A stretch of DNA of 64,000 nucleotides from positions 3,658,001 through 3,722,000 of the forward strand of contig NZ_CP036262.1 in assembly GCF_007741495.1 (NCBI RefSeq), in the 5' to 3' direction. The first letter of the stretch is position 1; each line of letters starts with the position of its first letter. Origin of the DNA: Roseimaritima multifibrata (GTDB taxonomy: Bacteria; Planctomycetota; Planctomycetia; Pirellulales; Pirellulaceae). Below the pieces are notes generated by a model that was not told the origin of the DNA, made no database searches, and saw only the letters and a program-made list of their open reading frames with translations. The position numbers and the translations under genes are program-made. Below, piece after piece: positions 43,759 through 52,381 of the stretch.

Positions 43759-43919
43759 AAAGCAGTTCGGATCGACGAGTGCGAGCGTTCAAACCAACGG
43801 ACCCTCCGCTGCTAGAAATCCTTCTGAACCTCCGTCCAGCGGTCTGGTCGTGCCCATTTGCGGTTCGGACGTTCCGTTCCTCCGTCTCTCGAACCTGCAA
43901 CTCCAAAAGTGACTCCGAA

Positions 43920-45077
43920 ATGTTACGAAACGTATTTGCTGCCTTGCTTCTCTACGCTCTGTTGTCGCCCTCCACAGCCGATGCAAAAGAGGGCGCTCCT
44001 GTAGCCATTCGGACGTTGCCAAACGGAGCGACCGCAATCGAAACGATGAGCGGATTAAAGCTCCAAATCGTCCAGCAGGATTCTCCTTCGGAAAAGAGTG
44101 GAACCGATTTTGATAAGACGATTCTTCTGAGCGAAACGGGGCAACATCTGCTCAGTCGCCAAGCCAATGAACCGGCCGCGACATGGTCGGTCCCTAAAGA
44201 TACGGACGGGCGTAAAGGGATCCTGGTCCGAAGCATCGGCACAACAGCCGATCCAGCGATGATCGTCCGAGTGGACGGGTTGCAGATTTTGATCGGAGTA
44301 CCTCGGGCGGTCGCCAAATTGACACCCCAGCAGTACCCAAACCTTGATGTGGTGGTCCTCAGAGTCGACAACGAACAACCTCCGGCAGAAGACTTGAACA
44401 AAACGCTTAGCGTCCTAGTCCCTCGGTTTGTTTTGGTTTCAGCGTCCAACAGCGACGATGCAAAAAAGGTCTCTCTAGCAAACGTGCCCGGATCTTCGAC
44501 GTCCCATCGAAACCACAATACCTTTGCCATCACGTCCAAAGAGGCTCCTGACGAAAGTCAAATTCAGCGAGTTGTTTTAACCGAGCAGGACTGGGAACCG
44601 TCGGCAGAGCTGGAGAAACTATTTCAAGCGATGGAAACGTCCGCCAAGGAATCGCAATCCGTATTCTCAAAATTGTCTGTGGACCAGATGAATTTCCGAC
44701 CTTCCAACGGGACGCATACACCAAGGTGGAACACCGAGCACATGATGGGGCGGCAGCTGCTCTTCTTTTCACAGATCTACCATGCCGCCGATCCGATGAT
44801 TCCCGTGATCGACCTAAATCCGAAACAGATGCCGCCCGATTATCGAGCCGCACATCCCGACTGGGACGGAGCCGAAGAAGCCCGTCAGATCCAGCGAGTC
44901 GGAGACTACTGCAGACGTTTCTCGTACCTATTGGACGGGATGGATGTAGACAGCAAAGCTCCAGGCAGTAGTTGGCCCTCGCTGCGAGCGTTGTTCGTTC
45001 AAATGGAAATTCACTATCTGGAACATACAACCAACACCGTCAAGAAGTTCGATCTTCCCGACTGGCCAAAAGAATAA
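43920..45077 (+). CDS. Secreted DinB-fold protein
   Basis: A 385-residue exported protein (signal peptide ending near STADAKE). The middle part (25-215), with GATAIETMSGLKLQIVQ, has no family that I recognise. The C-terminal part (about 225-380) resembles the DinB four-helix bundle: KLSVDQMNFRPSNGTHTPRWNTEHMM then LRALFVQMEIHYLEHT, whose histidines usually bind a metal. DinB-like domains serve thiol transferases and other enzymes; no specific function follows. The frame is open upstream to 43779, but the signal peptide fixes the start at 43920. Separate from the epimerase by 161 bases. Confidence 0.75.
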   Translation: MLRNVFAALLLYALLSPSTADAKEGAPVAIRTLPNGATAIETMSGLKLQIVQQDSPSEKSGTDFDKTILLSETGQHLLSRQANEPAATWSVPKDTDGRKGILVRSIGTTADPAMIVRVDGLQILIGVPRAVAKLTPQQYPNLDVVVLRVDNEQPPAEDLNKTLSVLVPRFVLVSASNSDDAKKVSLANVPGSSTSHRNHNTFAITSKEAPDESQIQRVVLTEQDWEPSAELEKLFQAMETSAKESQSVFSKLSVDQMNFRPSNGTHTPRWNTEHMMGRQLLFFSQIYHAADPMIPVIDLNPKQMPPDYRAAHPDWDGAEEARQIQRVGDYCRRFSYLLDGMDVDSKAPGSSWPSLRALFVQMEIHYLEHTTNTVKKFDLPDWPKE

Positions 45078-45621
45078 ACATCTTCCGGCACTGGCAACCC
45101 ACGTGTCCAACGATCGTCACGCCATGTGAGCAGCAGAGAACTTGCCAAGGAGCAATGCGTTCACAGCACGCAAAGCCGAGTCACTTGCAACGAAGAAGCG
45201 ACCGGCCAGAGTTCCGATTTCCAGCTCGCCCCAACAAAGCAACGCCAGCCCCATCACCAAGCTCCGGAGGGCAGGAGCTGTTGAGGTTGTGCCCTCCCTC
45301 CTAGTCTTTCAAGAATGCGAGCCATCTGCCACCGCAAAACCAGGCCCGGAGGGTCGACACAATCTTTGCCGGGGGTGAAGCCCCCGGAATGAGACTAAAT
45401 GCGGTCGAAAAGGCCCGGAGGGTCGACACAAAAAGAGCCGCCGATCTGCTCTCTAACGCTACTCTAAAACGGACGGACACCTCTGGTTAAGGTTTTTCGT
45501 TTTGAGGCAGTCTTGACGTACTAGTCTGCCGGATACTTTCTAGACTCACTTCACTCTCCCTTAGAAGAAGAGTGAAGAGCCCCGAAACATTCCCGATTTG
45601 CCCATCATCAATCGCAGCTCT
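45078..45621. other. Spacer with short repeats and hairpins
   Basis: A 544-base spacer between convergent genes. It holds two 19-bp copies of GGCCCGGAGGGTCGACACA (45343-45361 and 45412-45430), a hairpin CCGGGGG-TGAAG-CCCCCGG at 45369-45387 between them, and a 9-bp hairpin CTTCACTCT/AGAGTGAAG (45549-45577) that may end the sulfatase transcript. No gene was seen. Confidence 0.55.
45343..45430. repeat. Pair of 19-bp repeats flanking a hairpin
   Basis: Identical copies of GGCCCGGAGGGTCGACACA at 45343-45361 and 45412-45430, 69 bases apart, with the hairpin CCGGGGG-TGAAG-CCCCCGG between them. A candidate dispersed intergenic element. Confidence 0.65.
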
Positions 45622-46977
45622 TTAGTCGTCGATTTCGGCGAAGTATTCTTGCTGAAGGTTGACCAGTTCCGTGACGACTTCTGGGTACTTGGTTGCTAGG
45701 TTGGCGGATTCGGTTTTGTCTTCGTTTAGATTTGCCAGAAACAGTTTGTCGGCAGGCGTGATTGATTTGGGCTCTCGTCGGTCATTGGGGTTCCCCAGCA
45801 GTTTCCACGGGCCTTTGCGAATTACCCACTGGGCGTTCTTTCCTTTTCCCAGTTGCCAATACAGAGAGTCATGCGGCGTTGGATTGGATTCGTCTGCGAT
45901 CACCTTAACGAGACTTTTGCCGTCCAGCCGATGGTCGGGTTTGTCGATTCCGGCATACTCGGCCAGCGTTGGGAACCAGTCGCAACCGACAGCCATTTGC
46001 TCACGCACTTCGCCTTTCGGAATTCGCTTTGGCCACGACACGATCGAAGGAACTCGAATGCCACCCTCGAACAAGCAGCCCTTTGCGCCGCGGTAAGGGC
46101 CTGGGTTGCCTCCGCCGAAGTGTGTCCGCTCTTCGACCGAATGCCCATGGTCGGATTGCAAGACGATGATCGTATTATCGCGCAGTCCCAGCCGTTCAAG
46201 ATGATCGACGACCAACCCAATGCGTTCATCCAGCGAACTCACAAAAGCGGCGTACTCTCGTCGTGGATGAGGCAAATCGGTGTACTCTTTTCGCCATTTT
46301 GCGGCGCCCTGCAGCGGATAATGTGGCCAGTTGATCGCCCAGTAGATGAAAAACGGTTCCTCTTTCCAGTCGGTGATCAACCGCTGACATTCGTTGACCA
46401 TGGAATCGCCGAAGTACTCGCCATCCTGCCAAATTTCCGTCCCATCGCGCCATAGGTCATGGCGATTGGGCCCCTGCCAGTAGAAGAAATGCGAGTAGTT
46501 ATCGATGCAGCCGCCCATGTGCCCAAATGATGACAAAAATCCCTGGGCGTTTGGCATCGTCGGTTCGGTGAACCCGAGGTGCCATTTGCCAACGTGCCCG
46601 GTGCGGTAACCATTCTGCTGAAACAGCTCAGCCATGGTGACTTCTTCGGTCGGCATCCCCGCGACTCCTTTGGTCGAAGAGACATTGCTCGGCACACCGG
46701 CTCGAGCCGGAAAGCGGCCTGTCAACAATCCGGCTCGTGAGGCCGAACAGATGGCTGACGGCGAATACATTTGAGTAAACCGGACGCCCGTTTCGGCCAA
46801 CCGATCGAAATTCGGAGTGATCAGATCGTCGGAACCGTAGCAGTTGGCGTCCAACGTCCCTTGGTCATCCGTATAGATGATTAGCACGTTGGGCCGATCT
46901 GCACCATTCAGTTGGGATTGCAGAAGACCGCCAAACACAACCGCCAATAAACATCCGAAAACCGAAGTCCGCAACAT
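45622..46977 (-). CDS. Secreted sulfatase (CSASR active site)
   Basis: A 451-residue sulfatase with a signal peptide (about residues 1-26). The metal site PNVLIIYTDDQG, the signature C-S-A-S-R with Cys77 and GKWHLGFTEP are intact, as are QSDHGHSVEERTHFGGGNPG and GGIRVPSIVSWP. The signature is the C-x-A-x-R variant, unlike the C-x-P-x-R of the sulfatase at 4277, so the two belong to different subfamilies; both forms can be matured to formylglycine. The start at 46977 follows GGTGG; an in-frame ATG at 47013 is less likely. Monocistronic. Confidence 0.92.
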   Translation of the reverse strand: MLRTSVFGCLLAVVFGGLLQSQLNGADRPNVLIIYTDDQGTLDANCYGSDDLITPNFDRLAETGVRFTQMYSPSAICSASRAGLLTGRFPARAGVPSNVSSTKGVAGMPTEEVTMAELFQQNGYRTGHVGKWHLGFTEPTMPNAQGFLSSFGHMGGCIDNYSHFFYWQGPNRHDLWRDGTEIWQDGEYFGDSMVNECQRLITDWKEEPFFIYWAINWPHYPLQGAAKWRKEYTDLPHPRREYAAFVSSLDERIGLVVDHLERLGLRDNTIIVLQSDHGHSVEERTHFGGGNPGPYRGAKGCLFEGGIRVPSIVSWPKRIPKGEVREQMAVGCDWFPTLAEYAGIDKPDHRLDGKSLVKVIADESNPTPHDSLYWQLGKGKNAQWVIRKGPWKLLGNPNDRREPKSITPADKLFLANLNEDKTESANLATKYPEVVTELVNLQQEYFAEIDD

Positions 46978-47353
46978 AAGTTCCACCAAACACAAAGGAC
47001 GAAAAGGGGACGCCATTAGAAACAACTAAGCGAAGTCTTGAGGGACTATCTTAATGAGTTGAATCGGTCCTTGGGGATTCTTGTATCGGTGATACGAAAA
47101 TCGTCCGGGGCTGACCGCGCGCGCCGGGACGTGCGGTCTGTTGGGGACGTATTGCCGTAGCTACCTTCGCCAAACGGTGATTCCCTCGCGAAAGTTGTGT
47201 TTGGGCGGGCGTTCTTTGGCGGAGCGAAAGGCAACATTGAAAGATGCTCAGGCTAAAATGCACGTCAGCGCAGCTTCAAAGCGTACAGCTCGAGGGGCCC
47301 CATTTGACGTCGCGTTTGGCGGTGGAACTTCCCGATTTTTTTACGACGCCAAG
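46978..47353. other. Spacer without a recognised gene
   Basis: A 376-base spacer between the glycosyltransferase and the sulfatase, both on the minus strand. Small arginine-rich frames here are not gene-like. It presumably contains the sulfatase promoter; nothing specific was found. Confidence 0.45.
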
Positions 47354-48340
47354 CTACTCGGCCAGCAGGAGTTCAAAGGCATCCCGTGCCCGGTCTTGAA
47401 ACCCAATCTGGTTTTGCTGGAACCACTCTCGAGCATTGTCACCCAATTGTTGCAGATCTTGGGTTGAAGAGGCCAGGATCGTTTCAATCGTCTGCTCCAT
47501 CGCTTGCGGAGATACTTTGAAATTTGTACCTAGGTGCCGTGGTTCGGATTCGTGCCAAGGGACCACAAACCCACGTGAACTGTCGACCAATTCATTCATG
47601 GGAGGTCCGTCGGTCGTAACGACGACGGATCGACAAGACATGCCTTCAACGATGTAGTGGCCCCAACCTTCGGAGAGCGAGGGACAGAGATGAATCCCAT
47701 GTTGATTTTGGATCTGCTGGAGGACGGAATCCTCCAGGTAGTCGACGATCAGGTGAACGTTGGCGGGCACGGAACTTGGCGCGTTATCTGGATGCTGGAT
47801 CAAAGTCAGGGAGGGCCATTCTGGATGATTGCCCCACAATTGCAGCAGCATCTCGGTCCCTTTTAGAGTGCTGCGACCGGCCAGATGGAGGAATTTCCCG
47901 TAATCAGGTTTGCAATCGGGCAGGAGACGATCGACGGAGGTGAAGCCGATGTAGATTGCTCGTTTTGCATGCTTCTGAAAGATGTTCTCCGCGTGCCTTG
48001 ATTTGCAAAGGACCGCATCGATCTGCTTCAGCCGACTCAAATGTCGCTCCGGAAATCGCTCCTGATTTGGCACCAGGACCTTTGTCCCCAAACCATGTGA
48101 CCAAGCCCAAGGGACTCGTTCAACAAGGATGTCCAGTGATTTTTTCGGCGGCGTTTGACTTCCAAATCGCAGAAATCGCTCGCGAATGGGAAGCCAGGAG
48201 CGGACCGAGTGATGTTCTACTTCGGATTCGGGGGGCAACACCGTTCGCAGTAGATCAACGTCGCGATCCAAGCCCACACCATTTCTGCGGGCGACAATGC
48301 GGACGGTGGTACCAGGAATCGCCATCAAGTGCTCATTCAT
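47354..48340 (-). CDS. GT4-like glycosyltransferase
   Basis: A 328-residue protein with the C-terminal half of a GT-B enzyme: FLHLAGRSTLKGTEMLLQLW, then HLCPSLSEGWGHYIVEGMSC and VTTDGPPMNELVDSSRGFVV, the donor-binding and E-x7-E region of glycosyltransferase group 1. The N-terminal half is short but complete enough. The sugar and acceptor are unknown; surface glycan assembly is likely, given WecG/TagA and gmd nearby. An ATG five codons in is also possible. Monocistronic and divergent from the double DUF1080 gene. Confidence 0.82.
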   Translation of the reverse strand: MNEHLMAIPGTTVRIVARRNGVGLDRDVDLLRTVLPPESEVEHHSVRSWLPIRERFLRFGSQTPPKKSLDILVERVPWAWSHGLGTKVLVPNQERFPERHLSRLKQIDAVLCKSRHAENIFQKHAKRAIYIGFTSVDRLLPDCKPDYGKFLHLAGRSTLKGTEMLLQLWGNHPEWPSLTLIQHPDNAPSSVPANVHLIVDYLEDSVLQQIQNQHGIHLCPSLSEGWGHYIVEGMSCRSVVVTTDGPPMNELVDSSRGFVVPWHESEPRHLGTNFKVSPQAMEQTIETILASSTQDLQQLGDNAREWFQQNQIGFQDRARDAFELLLAE

Positions 48341-48707
48341 CGTGGGGGCATCCTGCAGCGAAAAACCTGGACGCGGTGCAGCAAAAGGGTATCAATCCCA
48401 GCGATCCGGCTCAAGTGCGGCGGCACATTTGGGCAAACATCGTCGTGTGGAAGCCTGAACGGCAGAGGAGTCGGTCAAGCCTCGCACCACCGCGGTTTGT
48501 CTTGCAGACGCCAGGCAAAATTTGATGCGACCTTCGGCAGCATCTATACTCTTCCTCTTCAGAGTGGGGCTGGCATTCGCCTTTTAAAACCAAAATCAAA
48601 ATGGGGCACCACGCCAATTGGTGCAGTTCTCACACAACAATTGCGATCGTGAAATCTCCTCTATCCAACCGACTTGTTTTCTCTCCTACCCGTTAGAGTC
48701 TGACCCT
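48341..48707. other. Divergent spacer, no gene seen
   Basis: A 367-base region between the glycosyltransferase and the double DUF1080 gene. Frames in it are short and without domain character. Promoters for both genes must lie here; none was identified with confidence. Confidence 0.45.
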
Positions 48708-49913
48708 ATGATAAGAATGGCGTTCAATATCGCACTTATAGCTGCGATCAGCACCGCAGTCTCCTCCGCCGAAGATGGAGGGTTTGTTTCACTCTTCAAT
48801 GGCAAAGACCTAGACGGCTGGAGCCAGAAAAACGGGACGGCGACCTACCGCGTCGAAGGAGATTCGATCGTTGGGAAAACGAATACCGGCAGCCCTAATT
48901 CGTTTTTGTGCACCGACAAACCCTACGGTGATTTCGAAATGACCTTTGATGTGAAGGTCGATACCGCTTTAAATTCCGGTGTTCAAATCCGTTCCCAAAC
49001 CAAGGGAGACACTCCGGATGGTCGCGTCAACGGTCCGCAGGTCGAGATCTCTTTGGATGGGATGGCTGGGTATGTTTATGGCGAATCGGCTGGCGGCTGG
49101 ATGACGCCGGATGCCGATCGCAAATCACACACGCATTTCCAAGACGGCGAATGGAATTCCTACCGCATCGTTGCTTTTGGCCCTCGGATTCAGACGTGGA
49201 TCAATGGGACGCCAATCTCTGACCTTGTCGACATGGATAAGTTCAAAACGCACCGCGAAGGTTTTATCGGCCTGCAAGTTCACGGCATTCCCGCCGACAA
49301 AGGACCGTATGAAGTCCGTTGGCGCAATCTAAAGATCCGCGACCTTTCCGAATTCCAAACGCTTTACAACGGCAAGGATTTGGAAGGCTGGACCACAACA
49401 GGAAATTGGCTCCCTCAAGAAGATGGATCGTTGTTGATTCAGCCTCGTGATGGAGAAATGGGCTGGACTCGATATGCCGACTACCTGTGGTCCGAAAAAA
49501 CCTACAAGGACTTTGTTCTAGACCTGGAATACGCGTATCCGCCAGGTGGTAACAGCGGTATCTATTTCCGCACCGGGGACCGTTCGGATCCTGTTGAAAA
49601 AGGAATTGAACTTCAGATCCTTGATTCGACCGGGAAAGAAGAGCCACTGACGCACCACGATCATGGTGGAGTGATTAAGACTCAGGGCCCAACAAAGAAC
49701 ATGTCCCGCCCGCCGCACGAATGGAATCGGGCAGTGATCACCTGTATCGGCAATCACTTAACGGTCGAAATGAACGGTGAAAAGACGATCGATTTGCAGT
49801 TAGACGAAGGCCCGATGAAAGACCGTCCAATGGAAGGGTACATCGGGTTGCAGGACCACGGCCAACCCAACAACCTCCTGTTCCGCAACATTCGCATCCT
49901 GGAATTGCCATAA
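48708..49913 (+). CDS. Secreted protein with two DUF1080 domains
   Basis: A 401-residue exported protein. After a 20-residue signal peptide, two DUF1080 domains follow: the first (about 22-210) opens FVSLFNGKDLDGWSQKNG and the second (about 215-400) FQTLYNGKDLEGWTTTGNW. Each has the N-S-G-(V/I)-x-(I/F)-R motif (NSGVQIRSQTKG, NSGIYFRTGD). The beta-sandwich fold may hydrolyse or bind 3-keto-sugars. The duplication is inside the gene. The ATG at 48708 starts the signal peptide; the frame extends upstream without it. A hairpin with the DUF1080-associated string follows. Confidence 0.88.
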   Translation: MIRMAFNIALIAAISTAVSSAEDGGFVSLFNGKDLDGWSQKNGTATYRVEGDSIVGKTNTGSPNSFLCTDKPYGDFEMTFDVKVDTALNSGVQIRSQTKGDTPDGRVNGPQVEISLDGMAGYVYGESAGGWMTPDADRKSHTHFQDGEWNSYRIVAFGPRIQTWINGTPISDLVDMDKFKTHREGFIGLQVHGIPADKGPYEVRWRNLKIRDLSEFQTLYNGKDLEGWTTTGNWLPQEDGSLLIQPRDGEMGWTRYADYLWSEKTYKDFVLDLEYAYPPGGNSGIYFRTGDRSDPVEKGIELQILDSTGKEEPLTHHDHGGVIKTQGPTKNMSRPPHEWNRAVITCIGNHLTVEMNGEKTIDLQLDEGPMKDRPMEGYIGLQDHGQPNNLLFRNIRILELP

Positions 49914-49933
49914 GCGAAACGTCGCAGAGCAAA

Positions 49934-49977
49934 GGCGACAATCAATAGGTGAAGGCAAACACGTGCTGATTGTCGCC
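49934..49977. terminator. Hairpin after double DUF1080 gene
   Basis: GGCGACAATCA (49934-49944) pairs with TGATTGTCGCC (49967-49977) over a 22-base loop, 21 bases past the stop codon. The left arm plus ATAGG is the string also found beside the DUF1080 gene at 19414-19430. No T-run, so termination is only probable. Confidence 0.5.
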
Positions 49978-50003
49978 AGAGCGTGGAATACGTTGCGAAT
50001 AAA

Positions 50004-50134
50004 CTTCGCGTCTCGGAGAGACGCTGCTACGTAACAGCTTCGCGTCTCGGAGAGACGCTGCTACGTAACAACTTCGCGTCTCGGAGAGACGCTGCTACGT
50101 AACAGCTTCGCGTCTCGGAGAGACGCTGCTACGC
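50004..50134. repeat. Four-copy 34-bp hairpin minisatellite
   Basis: Units start at 50004, 50038, 50072 and 50106, exactly 34 bases apart. Each carries GCGTCTC-GGA-GAGACGC, a 7-bp stem with a 3-base loop, followed by TGCTACGTAACA. The last unit diverges at its end (TACGCTAAAC). Copies are nearly identical, so expansion is recent. Confidence 0.9.
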
Positions 50135-50213
50135 TAAACGTCAGCCCGCTTGGCTCTGACACTCACAGCCGAAAAGCGGACGCCTGATTATTTATGGCGG
50201 AGATATCGCCGGT

Positions 50214-51065
50214 TCACTTCCCCGCCGAATCGGTTTTGCCGCGTTTCTCGGAGGGACTGAATTTGGGACGCGCGTGCCCGTTGACGTAAGCTGCGATATC
50301 AAACGCTTCCTGTGCGGTTAAGTCCGTGTCATCCAGTGGCATCGCGACTTTCAACCATGAAGCCAACTTCGGAACTTTGGAAAGTCCCGCGCCATCGTTG
50401 TAGGAGAAGTCTCCCCAGACGGCGGGTCCATCGTCCGTTCCCGCTCCATCGTCTGCATGACAAAATGCACAGCGGTCTTCATACAACGTCTCGCCCCGTT
50501 TGGGATCAGCAGTGAACTGGCTTGCGTCCAAAGGTTCCACGTGGTTTGGACCGAGTGGAGCCTTGGGATTCATTTGCAGCTTCCAGCCTTGCGACAGCCA
50601 TGTGATGTAGGTTGCGATCGCGACGGGAACTTCACTGCCGTTTTCGGGACGCGTCCCATTTTGGCTTCGGATAAAACAATTCAGGATTCGGTCTTCCAGG
50701 GTGATCACTTTTGATTCACGACCGGACCACGCTGGATAAGCCGCTGCGACTCCGATAAAGGAGCCGGCTTCAGGATGTTTGCCACCCTCCAAATGGCACG
50801 AGGTGCAATTCAAATGATTGCCGACATAGGGGCGTGTCAGCGGGTGTGAATGCGTTTCCATCACCAGCGATTCTCCCAGCCGAACCACGCGGCCAAGCTC
50901 TCCCGGCGGATAGGGGGTCTTTTCCGCCACGGTCGAATCCGAAGTTTCCTCCGGTGAAGCCGCATAGGAACCGGATAACGCCGCGAGGACGAAAAGTGTG
51001 CAAAGAATGGTGACCGCGATCGAACCGATTTGATTGGGCCGAGCTGTGAAAAAAGTCTCGATCAT
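50214..51065 (-). CDS. TsdA-like diheme cytochrome c
   Basis: A 283-residue exported diheme cytochrome. Heme motifs are CTSCH (87-91) and CAFCH (199-203). The surroundings match thiosulfate dehydrogenase TsdA: ESLVMETHSHP, YVGNHLNCTSCHLEGG, TLEDRILNCFIRSQNG and IATYITWLSQG. In TsdA a cysteine about 40 residues after the first heme His ligates that heme; Cys130 in RILNCF fits. So it may oxidise thiosulfate to tetrathionate or reduce tetrathionate, or act on another sulfur compound. The N-terminus has a transmembrane signal-anchor (13-36). Its ATG overlaps the stop of the preceding sulfatase-fold gene by four bases. Confidence 0.85.
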   Translation of the reverse strand: MIETFFTARPNQIGSIAVTILCTLFVLAALSGSYAASPEETSDSTVAEKTPYPPGELGRVVRLGESLVMETHSHPLTRPYVGNHLNCTSCHLEGGKHPEAGSFIGVAAAYPAWSGRESKVITLEDRILNCFIRSQNGTRPENGSEVPVAIATYITWLSQGWKLQMNPKAPLGPNHVEPLDASQFTADPKRGETLYEDRCAFCHADDGAGTDDGPAVWGDFSYNDGAGLSKVPKLASWLKVAMPLDDTDLTAQEAFDIAAYVNGHARPKFSPSEKRGKTDSAGK

Positions 51066-52246
51066 GTCGAGGGTGTCTCCGGAGGTTTAATGAACGATTG
51101 AAGTTTTTCGACAACGTCGGGTACGCGACTAGCGATATTGTTGACGTCGCCGCGATCATCCGGTTTGACATAAAGAGTTTCCTCTTCTCCGGTTTGGCAA
51201 TAGAACCAGTCGGGAGTGGTGATCGCGACCGCACCCGACTTGCTACGTGATTGGATTGCCGGAGCAAACGGATCGAGTTCCGCGGCCCATTGTTCGGGGG
51301 ACAATAACCCCGATTCATTCTCGGCTTCGGCCTCAAAGAGGGCGTTCATCGCGGCTTGGGGAGTACATGGCACGCGGCACCGGGTGTGCGGGATGCCGTC
51401 CCCGACCGCGATGAACGGAACCTGCAACCGGGGACTATGCAGCGGTCCGTTGGATTCACCAAATCGCCTGTTTTCGCCAAGATTAAAGCCGCTGGTTCCC
51501 AGCAAAACGACGCGGATCGGCAGGTCTTCAATCGCCTCAAGCAAAGCGGTCATTAGGACATCGACCAACTGGATCTGAGCGGCATAGGTGTGTAGCCAAG
51601 CGAGCAATTCGTCAGGATCTTGTTCGATGGTCCACTCTAACTGTGGCGGTTTTACCGTTTCGTAATAGAAGCCGGGGGCAACAGGCAGAGGATTATCCAA
51701 ATCGGAATAGACAAGCATATCTTCTTCCGTTTCCACTTCCCCCTCGGTCGTATCTTGCCGACCGCTCCCATCGTCTGCCCATTCCTCTAGAGGCAACAGT
51801 TTCCGGGGCGCGTCCCAGTGTCTGACAAGAAAGTCACTGTGAAGCCAGACGCAGCGAGCCGCATTTTCGTCCGCTGGAGGTTCCAAGAGGACCTCCAACC
51901 CGGCTGCTAACAGGTTGGCCAAGCCTGTCGTTTCGACTTCTTCGGAAGGCTGATCGGTTTCTTCAGCAGGAATCCGAAAGACCTGCTGGCAGTCATGCTT
52001 TCCCGCCAATTGAATCGTCGGGTCGTGATCACTCACAACGCTCAGGCGGATCTCTTTGGGAAGGCTTTGCCAAAGGGATTGCAAAACCTTGATCGAATCA
52101 TCGGACTGGACGACGCAGCGGTCAAACAAAGTGCCCGCTGCCGCCATTTCGTCCAGCTGTGGAGTCTGATTCCAGGAGCAGCCATAGGGCCCGAGGGAGG
52201 CATTGGCCAAGCCTTGCAAAGAGAGGACGAGCGTACAGTTATCCAT
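51062..52246 (-). CDS. Degenerate sulfatase/alkaline-phosphatase-fold protein
   Basis: A 394-residue protein without a signal peptide. The start, LSLQGLANASLGPYGCSWNQTPQLDEMAAAGTLFDRCVV, has the layout of a sulfatase N-terminus (G-x-x-x-N-x-P-x-L-D-x-L-A-x-x-G), but the catalytic C-x-P/A-x-R that should follow is replaced by VVQSDDSIKVLQSL, and the usual D-D metal pair near the start is absent. The later IRVVLLGTSGFNLGENRRFGESNG corresponds to the normal S-D-H-G-x-x region, again without histidine. It is probably inactive and may bind a ligand. It is coupled to the TsdA-like gene by a 4-base overlap. Acidic stretch GEVETEEDM at about 165. Confidence 0.75.
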   Translation of the reverse strand: MDNCTLVLSLQGLANASLGPYGCSWNQTPQLDEMAAAGTLFDRCVVQSDDSIKVLQSLWQSLPKEIRLSVVSDHDPTIQLAGKHDCQQVFRIPAEETDQPSEEVETTGLANLLAAGLEVLLEPPADENAARCVWLHSDFLVRHWDAPRKLLPLEEWADDGSGRQDTTEGEVETEEDMLVYSDLDNPLPVAPGFYYETVKPPQLEWTIEQDPDELLAWLHTYAAQIQLVDVLMTALLEAIEDLPIRVVLLGTSGFNLGENRRFGESNGPLHSPRLQVPFIAVGDGIPHTRCRVPCTPQAAMNALFEAEAENESGLLSPEQWAAELDPFAPAIQSRSKSGAVAITTPDWFYCQTGEEETLYVKPDDRGDVNNIASRVPDVVEKLQSFIKPPETPST

Positions 52247-52381
52247 TTAATCCCTACATTCCTAAATGTCGAATCGCGGCAAGCGGCTTTACCAGCGGAA
52301 CTGCTGGCGAAACGCCAGGACCAGTGTAGCCGAGAGATAGGTTTCAGAAGAGCAATCCGTATTTCTTGGAGTCCCCTATTC

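Larger units (their letters stand above)
49914..50213. other. Spacer with hairpin and 34-bp minisatellite
   Basis: A 300-base spacer between convergent genes. It holds an RNA hairpin (49934-49977) followed by the 34-bp repeat array (50004-50134). No gene seen. Confidence 0.55.

Noticed and set aside
50004-50134. CRISPR-like array
   Set aside because: The 34-base units are directly adjacent without spacers, so it is a minisatellite.
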